Shown here piece by piece: positions 9,718-18,199 of a DNA stretch of 18,199 bases (positions are counted from its first letter, which is position 1; each line of letters starts with the position of its first letter). The DNA lies in NCBI GenBank assembly GCA_024196135.1, contig JAMQCK010000658.1, positions 1 through 18,199 of the forward strand, written 5' to 3'. Source of the stretch: Pleurotus ostreatus/Saccharomyces cerevisiae fusant (lineage: Eukaryota; Opisthokonta). Both the position numbers and the translations under genes were made by a program. Below the pieces are notes generated by a model. That model ran no database searches. It worked only from the letters and a program-made list of their open reading frames with translations, and was not told the origin of the DNA.

Positions 9718-9781
9718 GCGTGCGCTTGACTCGATGAATTCGGATGATTGGCCCCGATTGCAATCCGGATTCGGCGGGAAA
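9687..9781. promoter_or_regulatory. Two GGCGGGAAA motifs (E2F-like) in the divergent CysRS/TTL-like region
   Basis: GGCGGGAAA occurs at 9687-9695 and 9773-9781; the reverse complement TTTCCCGCC fits the E2F-type core TTTSSCGC. The first copy lies inside the possible N-terminal extension of the synthetase, the second in the intergenic stretch. Identity is exact; binding is inference. Confidence 0.3.
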
Positions 9782-10090
9782 GACCAAGTTCGATCTCAAT
9801 TGCTCGTTGGAAATTCAGCACCGAGGTCAACGGTTCGAACCCGGACGCTAGCTGTGTGATGTCCTGGGTTCTGCGGCGTCTTTTACAAAGGGATAGGCAA
9901 GAAGAAGGGGCGAATTTAGGTGCTTAGAACATCGTCGTTCAGGAAAGAAAAGCGACCACGACAATCGAAAGAAACTTGCGCCGGCGTCTGCCGAGATACT
10001 TCGGTCTTTGCCGGAGTTTCCCCCTCAGTCGCGCTCAAATTTCTTTCTTCGCCGCCCTTACCATCTCAATCGCCAGATCAGAGTCTTACA
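9718..10090. other. Divergent promoter region between the synthetase gene and the TTL-like gene
   Basis: About 370 bp (450 bp if the synthetase starts at 9639) lies between two genes transcribed away from each other, so it should hold both promoters. CT-rich sequence at about 10020-10075 precedes the TTL-like start. No in-frame ATG precedes 10091 in the open frame that extends back to about 9920. A TTCGAA palindrome at 9834-9839 is not part of a tRNA. Confidence 0.5.
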
Positions 10091-11692
10091 ATGTCAGCTT
10101 CAGACTCGACTACACTGGCTTTCGTGTCTTGGCCGACAGCACCTTTTACAGAGTCACTGGTCCTCAGGGCGATTCAGAGGCTGTCACCATCTCCCAAAGT
10201 TGTTTCGTCGTTGCCTCAAATCAACCCTGACAACAAGCTGCTGCAGTGGTCCACATACGATGACATGGACCACGAGCTTACCCATATTCGTCGCTCCTCC
10301 GTTTTGGCATCTAGCTACATTATTCGCAAGGCGCTGATACGAAAGCACTTTCTGTCGAGGACCATTCACGCATACCTCACGAAACATCCTGATTCGATAC
10401 TCAAGGAAGCGTCACCTCGGACCTATGAAATAGAGATATCTTATGCGGACGAACTCGACGAGATCTTCGCTGACGAGCTATACGACCTCGAGCAAGATCT
10501 AGAGCAAGGCCGCTGGTGGATTCTGAAGCCGTCAGTAATTTCCACACTTCAATATTAGCGTACTTACCCTGCGCAACAGTGGAATGGCCGACCGAGGGAA
10601 TGGAATCAGGCTGTTCAACAGTAGGGAAGCCTTGACAAAGATCTTCGAGGATTTCGAAGACGACTCCGAGGATGAAGATGAGGAAAAGGATGTAGGCACC
10701 GGTGTCGTGACATCGCAGCTTCGCCATTTCGTAGTACAGGTACTATTCTCAGTTTACACTCGATTCTTCATGGCCCCTTACGATGACAATAGGAATATAT
10801 CGATCGTCCACTACTCCTCGATCCGCGCGAGCGACCCATCGATACATCGCCCATCCCAGATAAACTCGAAGGACATAAAGTCAGATAGCATCAGTTTCTG
10901 TTGCCAGAATCTTTTCCTCACACCATAGCACCAGTTCCACCTCCGCGCCTACTGCGTCGCATCCGGCGCGCTCACCCTCTACCTCTACGACCGCATCCTT
11001 GCCCTCTTCTCCTCCGTCCCCTACACCCCGCCACAGCCCAGTTCCGACGATGTCAACATCGACCTCGCCCCGCACCTCACGAACACATCGCTGCAAACAC
11101 ACAGAGGGGAGGAGGGCGTGCGGTTGCTCGATGAGCTTGTCGGGTGCACCATCCTAGGCTCGGAGGATTGCGCAGCATCAATCGAGGCGACGTTCAACAA
11201 GGCCCACATCGCCGACATCGTGTTGCAGATGACGCAGATCTTGAGTGAGACGTTCAAGGCCGCGATGGCGAATCCAGTGCATTTTCAGGTTAGAAATCAT
11301 CCCAGCACATCTTCGTACTCCACAATCTGACACTAATCGCCCTTTAGCCTATCCATAACGCGTTCGAGCTCTTCGGCGTGGATTTCCTCGTGCAGCATAA
11401 TCCCGCTGCAGAGTCCGCGCCGGGGACGCAGCCATTCCTTGTCAAGCTCCTCGAAATCAACGCCGAGCCTGCCATCGAGCTCACCGGCCCGCGGTTGGCG
11501 TGGATCTTAGAGGACCTGTTCGTGGCGATTGGGAAGCAATGCGTGCAGCCTTTCTTCGATGGTCGGCGAGAGGGCGGGGAAGGCGAGGCCAGAAACATAC
11601 AAAAGGAGGGCACTACGGAGGAGGAGAATTCTAGCAAGGCCAACGAGACGAGCCATCTGATTACATGTTTACAAGAAATTCGGGGAGCATAG
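10091..11692 (+). CDS. Tubulin-tyrosine ligase-like protein (TTL domain, ATP-grasp; Pby1-like)
   Basis: Exons 10091-10530, 10580-10739, 10793-10879, 10935-11288 and 11348-11692 give 1386 nt and 461 residues; introns of 49-59 nt are GT-AG. The TTL ATP-grasp marks are in order: WWILKPGMADRGNGI (142-156, the ATP-binding lysine being K146), EYIDRPLLLD, KFHFR-like HKFHLRAYC, FGVDFLV (D359) and LLEINAEPAIEL with the metal-binding pair E383 and N385. TTL-family enzymes ligate amino acids (Tyr, Glu or Gly) to tubulin or other proteins; yeast Pby1, a P-body-associated protein, carries such a domain. Catalytic residues look intact, so an active ligase is plausible, but the acceptor substrate cannot be read from sequence. 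An acidic insert (DDSEDEDEEKD) and a Glu/Gly-rich stretch near the C-terminus are probably disordered. The third intron has two acceptors 6 nt apart (10928 and 10934), so a form with two extra residues is possible. Confidence 0.88.
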
Positions 11693-11850
11693 GGTGGTAT
11701 ATACAGAGGGTGTGGTATAACAAGGATTGCAACCAGGAGAGGCGTACGCACTACAGACAGGGCCATACGTTGAAAGAGAATATTTGAGGGTACAAACAAT
11801 CAAAAAGATCTCATGAAACCAAAATTCGCCTCAACCCGTCCCCTCCTCAC
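11693..11850. other. Convergent 3' flanks of the TTL-like and Rap1-like genes
   Basis: The two stop codons are only 158 bp apart on opposite strands, so the 3' UTRs probably overlap or abut. I see no further feature. Confidence 0.5.
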
Positions 11851-14345
11851 CTAATCCCCGAACCTTGCCCTCAACACCTCCCGCATCTCCTGGAACCGCA
11901 TGCGCACACGCGCGAGGTCGTGGCACCGGTCAAAGTATTCCTTAACCTCATCGTAGGTGAAGCGGAAGGACTTGGCGATGTCGCGCAGCGCGCGCTCGGT
12001 AGCGTGGATGTTGGCGAGGATGGTTGTCGAGGATTGGGTGCCGGTGGAGGGTTGGGAGTCGATAGCGGAGGATTGGGACTCGTTGGCGGTGAGCTTCAGA
12101 TGAGCGCGCCCGGTGGGCTGAGAGTCGGCGTGGCGTTGAGAGTCGCTGTCTAGGGCTTGGGAAGGTTGGGATCCGTCAAGATGTCCAGTGGTATCCTGAC
12201 TTTCCCCGCCATTGAGTGGTTGAGTCGCGGGGAAGGAAGGCCAGGAGTACTGAGAGTCGTCGCGTGGCTGCGCGCCGATGAGCTCGGACTGCGTCTCGAG
12301 ATATGCGCTGTTGGCGAGGGGCTGGCTCTGTGACCATTGACTCTCGTTGAAGGGGCGCTGACTCTGGTCAAAGGGTACTTGGCTCTCGTCCAAGGGCCTC
12401 TGGCTCTCCTCGAATGGCCTCTGAATGTTGTCCAAGGGCCTCTGACTCTCGTCGAGGGGAGCCTGACTCTCGTCGAAACGCTGGCTCTCGTCGATAGACA
12501 CTTGGCTGTCGGGCACAAGCACCTGGCTCTCATCACCGGCGCTCTGACTATCAGCCACGAACGCGTCGTCCCTGGTCTCGCCGTTCTCGAGGGATGGGCG
12601 ATCGATGCTGGCAGGCTTCTGACTATCGCTAGATGGTGGCTTCCCGCCTTTGTATGGGTTTCGAGGCTCTGACTCTCGTTGAGCAGGCGAGGGCTCTCTG
12701 TTAATGTTTGTCAGCGTTGGGCAGGATTTGCGACGTGCCAGCCACTCACCTGATACGTTGGCGCTTAGTAGGACTCTGCTGCTTCGCAAGCTCATCGTCA
12801 TCCTCGTCTCGAGGCCGCGCCCAGGTCGGAGGTGGCTCATCCCCGATGCGTATCTGCCACTGGCTTTCCGAGTCGAGCTCGTCCACGATGTTTGTAGCTT
12901 TGCGCTTAGGAGCCTGCGTGGCAGCACGCGGAGCAGGCTGGGTAGCTGCAGGGCGTGCTGGCTCTGGCTGCGAAGGAGGCGGCGGTGGAGAAGCGGGTGC
13001 GGGCTGGGATCGCGGTGGGCCAGACGGAGCTCGCGGCGGACCAGACGGCGGCCGCGACGCCATTCGCGCATTCGGCGGGGACAGCATCACCGGACCACCG
13101 TATGCGCCCTCATTCTGCAAGGGCTTCGGTGTCGAGTCCTTCTTCGCACGCTTGCGCTTCGACTTGGGCTTCGGCGTGGGCTTAGGCTCCTTCGGCTCGT
13201 CGACGCGCACGTAGCCGTACTGGCCTTTCTCGCCGAGCATGGGCTTCTTGTGCTCGACGATGCTCTCGATGACGCGGTCGAGGCGGTGAGCGTGCTTCTT
13301 GTAGCGCTCGCGCCAGGATTGCCACGTGTGACGGGTGACCCAGGCGTATTGGGGGTCGTGTTCGGCCTGTGCGATAATGAGAATGAGTCGGATAAAGAGA
13401 TGGGATGAGAGCGTACCAAGTCGAAGAGTTGTTGGTAAATCTTGTTCCCTGTTCGTCCTCCGGCCTCCTTGTACGGTATCTTGAACGCAAGCCACTCGCA
13501 GAGATGACGCTCATCTTCCTCGGTGAAATTAGTACGCCTGCGAATCTTATCAGTATCTTGGATAGACCAGATGCCTTCGTAGCTTACTCGTCACCGGGCT
13601 TTCTACCACCTGGGTTCTTGTACGCGGTCGGGCTGTAGTAAATTGCGCCCATTTCCACGCATTTCTGCACCCAAAAGAAAGCCTCGATATATTTTCCTGG
13701 ATCGCCCTCGTATTTCCTGATCAAGTCCTTGAACGAGTCGTCACCAGGATCCGCCAAGATGACGCGTGCTGTCTCCGGTGGCGAGTCCGGTACCCCACCA
13801 GAGTGCTAAAAGGCGATCAGCCTGAAAGTCAACAAAGCCACCACGTGCCGGTCACGCACCCTAATCCGTTCAGAGATGACTTCCCGCATGTTGACGTTTA
13901 GGATTGACGAATGCAGGTGGAACTGCATCGGCTCGCCCTGCTCGATAAAGAGCTGAGGTATGAGCTTGCGAGACGTCTTGCACGCGTCGACGTAGGTGTG
14001 TGGCACAAAGAAACGCTCGGGCCGGTCGGGCTGCTTCCAGCAATAGCGCAGGCGCTGTTCTTCTGGCGTGCCGGGCGCAGTGAGGACATAGCCGGAGATT
14101 GGCACCTTGGTATGGACTCTGCCACCCAGTGCCTGCATATGCTCAGCGCTTGTGAGCGGGTGAACGAAGGAAGTTGACTTACTGCAATGTCCTCTTGCAA
14201 GCGCCGTTGGATGTCATCTGGGAGGTCTTTCTGTATGAAGAACTTGATAGCGTTTCCGTTCTCGTCCTGGAATATGGGCTGGGGTGTTGTCAATGTCCAT
14301 AAAGTGAATGCGGGGACGGGATCAACGCACGCGGGAAGCATCCAT
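11851..14345 (-). CDS. RAP1: Rap1-like telomere protein (BRCT, Rap1-type Myb, SQ/TQ cluster)
   Basis: Seven exons, complement of 14331-14345, 14183-14278, 13860-14132, 13588-13805, 13417-13537, 12750-13366 and 11851-12697, give 2187 nt and 728 residues; introns (50-54 nt) are GT-AG. An N-terminal BRCT domain (about 6-105; IKFFIQKDLPDDI, ALGGRVHTKVPISGYVL, FVPHTYVDACKTSRKL) is followed by a Rap1-type Myb domain (about 202-272; RTNFTEEDERHLCEWLA, TGNKIYQQL, then W250, W256 and W259). This order is that of the Rap1/TERF2IP family, which sits at telomeres and works in end protection. A basic NLS (KSKRKRAKK, 309-317) and Pro-rich linker follow. Residues 472-668 hold 21 SQ and 3 TQ pairs, candidate ATM/ATR (Tel1/Mec1) sites. 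The last 50 residues are helical (YDEVKEYFDRCHDLARVRMRF) and may be a divergent Rap1 C-terminal domain; I cannot confirm this. The first exon codes only MDASR. Confidence 0.88.
12337..12500 (-). repeat. 21-bp coding repeat encoding RPLDESQ-like heptads in the Rap1-like gene
   Basis: Read on the minus strand, about eight tandem units code for IDESQ, RFDESQ, APLDESQ, RPLDNIQ, RPFEESQ, RPLDESQ, VPFDQSQ and RPFNESQ. The unit is 21 bp (7 codons) except one of 18 bp. Seven of the eight units keep SQ; one has IQ. The units differ at several synonymous and non-synonymous positions, so the array is not a recent pure expansion. Confidence 0.85.
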
Positions 14346-14349
14346 GATG

Positions 14350-14367
14350 CCCAACCCTAATCCTAAC
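14350..14367 (-). promoter_or_regulatory. Telomere-repeat-like tract (TTAGGA TTAGGG TTGGG) directly before the Rap1-like start codon
   Basis: On the minus strand 14367-14350 reads GTTAGGATTAGGGTTGGG, ending four bases before the ATG at 14345. It holds one exact TTAGGG (14360-14355) flanked by TTAGGA and TTGGG, that is three degenerate telomere units in phase. TTAGGG is the telomere repeat of most filamentous fungi, and TTAGGG-binding factors (Tbf1, TRF-like proteins) also act at fungal gene promoters. Confidence 0.5.
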
Positions 14368-14392
14368 GACACAAAACAGGAAGAGTTGTCAA

Positions 14393-14451
14393 CGTGGGAA
14401 AATAACCTAAACTGTCACGATATCGAAACACGTGGCTGAAACTCGTGGGAA
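14393..14451 (+). promoter_or_regulatory. Two CSL-like boxes CGTGGGAA flanking a CACGTG palindrome, upstream of the Rap1-like gene
   Basis: CGTGGGAA, the CSL (CBF1/RBP-J) core, occurs at 14393-14400 and 14444-14451, both in the same orientation and 48-106 bp before the ATG. Between them CACGTG (14429-14434) is an E-box-type site for bHLH factors. Exact sequence matches; use is inferred. Confidence 0.35.
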
Positions 14452-14839
14452 TGATGACTTCCATTTATGGGAACAAAAGGGTTGAACTTCAAGCTCACAC
14501 TGGCCCATTCAGAGGCCCAAGTATGTCCAAAGGAATGCCTAAAGATTATATAACTTATTCATACGTCGTTTGTAAGGCTACAGCATGTACCCGTCGCAGT
14601 AAGTATTGCAGGGAAAGGCGCAGGTTCAAAAGGTGTAAGGAGTCGGACAATAGAGTAGAAAGAGGAGGAGTCAACAAGCTAGCCAGAATAATGCAGGGGT
14701 CGTCTGCGACGGGTTCACGTACAATTAGTGCGATAGCGGCGCGTATGTACATCGTATATCTGCGGAACGGTGCGGTGGCGATCCAATGTCTGTGTCGTGC
14801 GCGTTCGTACATACCAAACCACGTACCGGTCGGTCACGG

Positions 14840-17800
14840 TCATGCGGAAGTAGAGGGCTGACTGGGGCGGAGGTGCAGGATACGGAACGAGCCTGCGCTG
14901 CGCTCGCACATGTACATGTTGTCGCCACGCCGCCCGAGGAATAAGACTTCCTCCGTAGGGTCCGTGTCGGTCGCCTGCTCGCCGTTCAGCTCCGTCCTGA
15001 CGAGGTTCCTGGCAGATGCAGAGCCAGGCTTGCGCCCAGACAGGTAAGAGCTCCCCTTGCCAGCCTTGGGAGTGAGCGGCGGGGCCACGTCCGAGCTGCC
15101 CATATCCACGGGCGTGCCGATCCGCCACACGAAGGGCGACCGACGGTTAATATTCGATGGCGGCGGCTCGAACTGCGGCAGCACCGTGCGCGACGCGTCT
15201 GCGGGCTTGAGCAGCGCATCCGAAAAGTCGACCGCTTCCAAACCACCCTGACGCATCGCGACGAGCACGGCACCATCCTCAACATCGAACGCTTCCAGCC
15301 GCTTGACATCGCCCAGACGATTCAGCCCATGCTTGTCCTCATCCGGGTCGGAAGAGCTCCACAGGAAGCGTCCCTTCAGCACCGAGCGACCGCGGGCATC
15401 GACAATAGCCGTGCTGTGCCCACCCCGCGAAGAGAAGAACAACGCCGGAGGGCCGAAGTGCTTCGGTTGCGCCAGAAGCGAGATAGGCGGGAGAAGAGGC
15501 TTGCCAGCGTCCGGCACGAAGGGCGGAGGCGGTGTCGCCGTCTGGACAGCTGAGCGGAAGGGACGCGTCGGATCGACGCACTGCAGACGCAGATCCTTCA
15601 GCAGGATGTACTCGCTGTCTTCCTCCCGACGAACAGGAAGATCAAGGGGCAGCAGCCCATCCTTGAACCACGCCTGCATCAACGACGCTTTCCACGGACC
15701 TGCAAGCGAAGTCAGAGATGTCCACTGGGGCAAGAGTATGTTGGCAGCCCACCATGCACCACACCCTTCGGATCCCTATAGAACCACTTGCACGGCGCGC
15801 TCGGCGTCGGCACCGGCAGCCCAGGCGGCGAGAACTGTATCCGCGTCAAGTCCGCCCCATTGCTGTCCGACTCATGGTGGTTCCGGTAGTCAATGAAGTC
15901 GGGATACGTCGGCGGAATGATGTAGTCGTCCGCGATCGCGGCCAACGGGAACCTGGGCGCGAAGGACAGCTGCTGGAACGTGGTGTACGGACCCATCTGC
16001 GCAGAGGCAAGCGCGAGGAGCTCGTCAGCGTGCGACGCCGCTGAGGGCTGCGCACCAGTCGGCTCGGCGGCAGGCGTGACGGGCTGGTCGTCGGGATGCT
16101 GGTCGGCAATGAGGGGAGGCGTACCGGGCCCGTTGGCATCCGCGGGCGTCGCATTGGTGACCGCGACAGAAACGCTGACATTAACATTCGTTTCTTCGTC
16201 CGCTGCATTGTCGTCAGTCTGTGTCTCGCCAGTGCGGATCTCGCGCGCGCGACGCCGTGCTGCTCGTCGTTCTGCGCGGCCTATGCGAACCTCGCGCACC
16301 CTGACGGTGGCGGGCTCAAGGCCAAAGACATTTTGCGAGAAGACGAGGAAGACCTCGACGAGGTCGTCGCCCTGCAGTTGCAACTCCAACATCCTTGGTG
16401 AATCCGGCAGGATGAACGTGCGCGACAGACCCAACGCCGTCCTGTAAGTTCCAGCAAACAGCTCAACCTTCTCGCCATTGTCACCGCAGAGGATAGCCAA
16501 GAAGCTGGAGCGCGGTATCAGCACCCAGTCAGGTAGAGCACCAGATCCAATCACCTCTTCTTCGCGGTCTCAACAGCCTTCACCATCAACGCCCCCTTCG
16601 TACCCGGCAACTTCACATACTCCAGCTTCGGCGGCGGAGCATGGGGCGTAGCCTGGTTGCTTCCCAGCGTTCTCTTGATGTCTGCCTCTGTTGCCCGCTG
16701 CGAAGACGGCAAGGGTGTCCGCTCGTCACTTCGCCTCCCGCCGAAGGCATTGCTGATCAAGCGGGGTATGAATCGAGAGGACCGGCTGGACATCATCGAC
16801 GATGCGCTGTCTGGGAGAGGAGGCACCGGCGAACTTGGAGGTGGCATGGAAGCTGACGGCACAAGCCCTGACAGAGCATTCGATGGCGATGGCGCGGTAG
16901 GTGGGCGATTCGCTGGAGGCAACGGGGAACGAGCCGATCGATGTGAGCGCGTCTGCGACAATGCCCGAGAGCCTGGGCGAGTGGGCGACGGCCCTCTGCC
17001 CCTACGAGACGAAGCGGGCGAAGTCGGCGTGCTAGCAGACGTCGAGAGTGGCTGCGTGGGAGGACTGAGCATGACCGACCAGCGGCGACGGCGACTAGAA
17101 GAAGTCTGCGACTGTTGACCACCACTCTCTTGGCTGTTCCTCGTAGCCGTGTTGAAGCCATCCGTAGTCCTTGGGCTCGACGGTTCCGTCTCGGACTCCC
17201 CAGGCTGGTTCGACAGCAGTATGGGCTCTTGCGCTTGTCGAGTGCCAGCGGGAGGCAACTCAGGTAATCGACTCTCCATGAGCATCTCAGCGAGGCTCAG
17301 CCCATTATCGTCATCATCGTCGTCGGCGTCCTGGTCATTTGGCGTGTCCGGCCCGTTGGGCGAGTGGACATTACGCTCCGTCGAGGACATATGCGAGAGC
17401 GTCTGCCGCAACGTGATGAGCGTAGGCGCCGGCGACGGCTCCGGGTCTGGAATGGCCCCGTTTGCCCGTGACATGCTGAGGTCGAGGTTGGCGGGGCGAT
17501 TACGCCGGGGTGCGGAGCCCGTTGACGGGCGGCTCGCTGTTGACGAAGCGTTGGACAAATGCGCCGCGTGGGATGTGGAAGCCGCCACGGCGCTGGTGCG
17601 CTCGTCCAGAGCCTGACTACCGCCAGCGGCGGCGACGATATTAATTGCCTCGTCGTCGCTGGAGTCCTCTGCCCAGTCTGCCTTTGAGTCACGTTCATGG
17701 ATGGAAGGTCTATGAGAAGGGCTAGGCACGGCGGCAAGGACATTGCTGACAGAATTGCCGCGAGAGCGCGAGTGAGTGTGCACCAGTGCTGGTTCACTGT

Positions 17801-18197
17801 CGCTGGCAGGTATTGGTGGGCGGTCCTCCGCGTCGGATTGCCGACTGTACGGCGGTGGCTGTTCTGAGGGCTCGGGTATTGAGACGGGCATGATGGTATT
17901 CCGGTTGTTCCGTGTCCGTCGAGTGATAGTCGGTTTGCGAGGGATGAGCTGCTGGGGAGGGTTCGTGGTGGCGTGGGTAGGAATATTCGAGGGCGTAGGT
18001 GTGTTCGGCCGCGACTGTCGTAAGGATTGGTGAGACGGTTTTCGTGGTATTTCGTGTTTGTTTGCCTCCTCAGCCTGAAGCGGAGAAGACAGGCTACCCT
18101 TCCGGGCCTTTTCAGTCGAGTCGCGGGGGCTGCCAGTGTCGAGCGGAGACATGAGCGTCTTCTTGAACGCGTCTCTTTTTGACCTGTCGCGCTCCCG
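14840..18197 (-). CDS. Large GYF-domain protein (5' end outside window)
   Basis: Exons are the complement of 16555-18197 (open to the window edge), 15753-16504 and 14840-15699; introns 16505-16554 and 15700-15752 are GT-AG. From the ATG at 18152 there are 1069 residues, but the frame stays open upstream (RSKRDAFKKTL), so the true start is probably outside. Residues 1-510 are Ser/Pro/Arg-rich and disordered, with a six-Asp run near 278. A dense, probably folded block follows (about 510-630: FLAILCGDNGEKVELFAG, TFILPDSPRMLELQLQ, VFGLEPATVRVREVRIG, then an Arg-rich helix). The GYF domain lies at about 772-820: WFYRDPKG, GPW across the second splice, MQAWFKDG and DLPVRREED. GYF domains bind proline-rich PPG-hydrophobic motifs in splicing, translation and trafficking adaptors. 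The hallmark GYF tripeptide is GLL here and GPF is GPW. A PPGL motif sits ten residues before the domain. Precise function unknown. Confidence 0.85.
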
Positions 18198-18199
18198 TC

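Larger units (their letters stand above)
14346..14839 (-). other. Intergenic region: promoter of the Rap1-like gene and 3' flank of the GYF gene
   Basis: About 490 bp between the stop of the GYF gene and the start of the Rap1-like gene, both minus strand. The 110 bp next to the Rap1-like start holds a telomere-repeat-like tract (14350-14367), two CGTGGGAA boxes (14393-14400, 14444-14451) and a CACGTG palindrome (14429-14434). The rest (14460-14839) shows no named element; a plus-strand open frame there has no family likeness. Confidence 0.5.

Noticed and set aside
9832..9842. GGTTCGAACCC resembling the B box / T-loop of a tRNA gene
   Set aside because: On neither strand does a matching T-stem, acceptor stem or A box lie at the right distance; the core is simply the TTCGAA palindrome.
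11920..12672. Plus-strand Leu/Val/Gly-rich repeat open frames opposite the SQ cluster
   Set aside because: The apparent repeat is the reverse reading of the 21-bp coding repeat; the minus-strand frame joins in phase to the BRCT and Myb exons.
12704..13408. Plus-strand open frames of 168-234 codons
   Set aside because: They are shadows of the GC-rich, Pro-rich exon 6 of the Rap1-like gene; the translations are Arg/Gly/Leu-rich with no family likeness.
14445..14861. Plus-strand open frame of 138 codons between the Rap1-like and GYF genes
   Set aside because: No domain, no matching splice structure and it runs into the GYF 3' exon antisense; more likely 3' flank and promoter sequence.
17300..17330. 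CATCATCGTCGTCG run as a possible microsatellite
   Set aside because: It is the coding sequence for a six-Asp stretch in the GYF protein and too short to call a repeat element.

Overview
The window is nuclear DNA from a filamentous basidiomycete fungus, most likely an Agaricomycete. The evidence is many short introns (47-60 nt) with GT/AG ends and the donor GTGCGT or GTGAGT, short mostly non-overlapping genes on both strands, GC-rich coding sequence with Ser/Pro/Arg-rich linkers, and housekeeping proteins of fungal type (Mmm1 of ERMES, a Rap1-type telomere protein, a Pby1/TTL-like protein). I see no transposon, CRISPR array, rRNA or tRNA. All exon joins were worked out by eye from splice signals, reading phase and known family motifs.

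Layout. (1) 3-868 (+): 3' part of a multi-pass membrane protein gene cut by the window edge. (2) 1990-3773 (+): unrecognised Ser/Pro-rich protein of about 577 aa with four spaced copies of a KLSRxFG-type motif. (3) 4405-5019 (-): RNA polymerase subunit RPB8/RPABC3, four exons. (4) 5257-6345 (-): Mmm1, ER anchor of the ERMES tether, five exons. (5) 6750-9639 (-): cysteinyl-tRNA synthetase, twelve exons, two of its introns apparently GC-AG, with an in-frame upstream ATG (9717) that adds a mitochondrial-presequence-like extension. (6) 10091-11692 (+): tubulin-tyrosine-ligase-like (ATP-grasp) protein, five exons, divergent from the synthetase. (7) 11851-14345 (-): Rap1-like telomere protein with BRCT domain, Rap1-type Myb domain, NLS and a striking SQ/TQ cluster built partly from a 7-residue repeat. 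(8) 14840-18197 (-): large GYF-domain protein, 5' end beyond the window.

The genes do not form one pathway; this is an ordinary gene-dense fungal segment. The points most worth a second look are the SQ-cluster repeat in Rap1 and the telomere-repeat-like tract directly in front of its start codon, the dual-start structure and GC-AG introns of the synthetase gene, the four-copy motif of gene 2, and the PPGL motif beside the GYF domain of gene 8. The numbers given for residues follow from my exon models.
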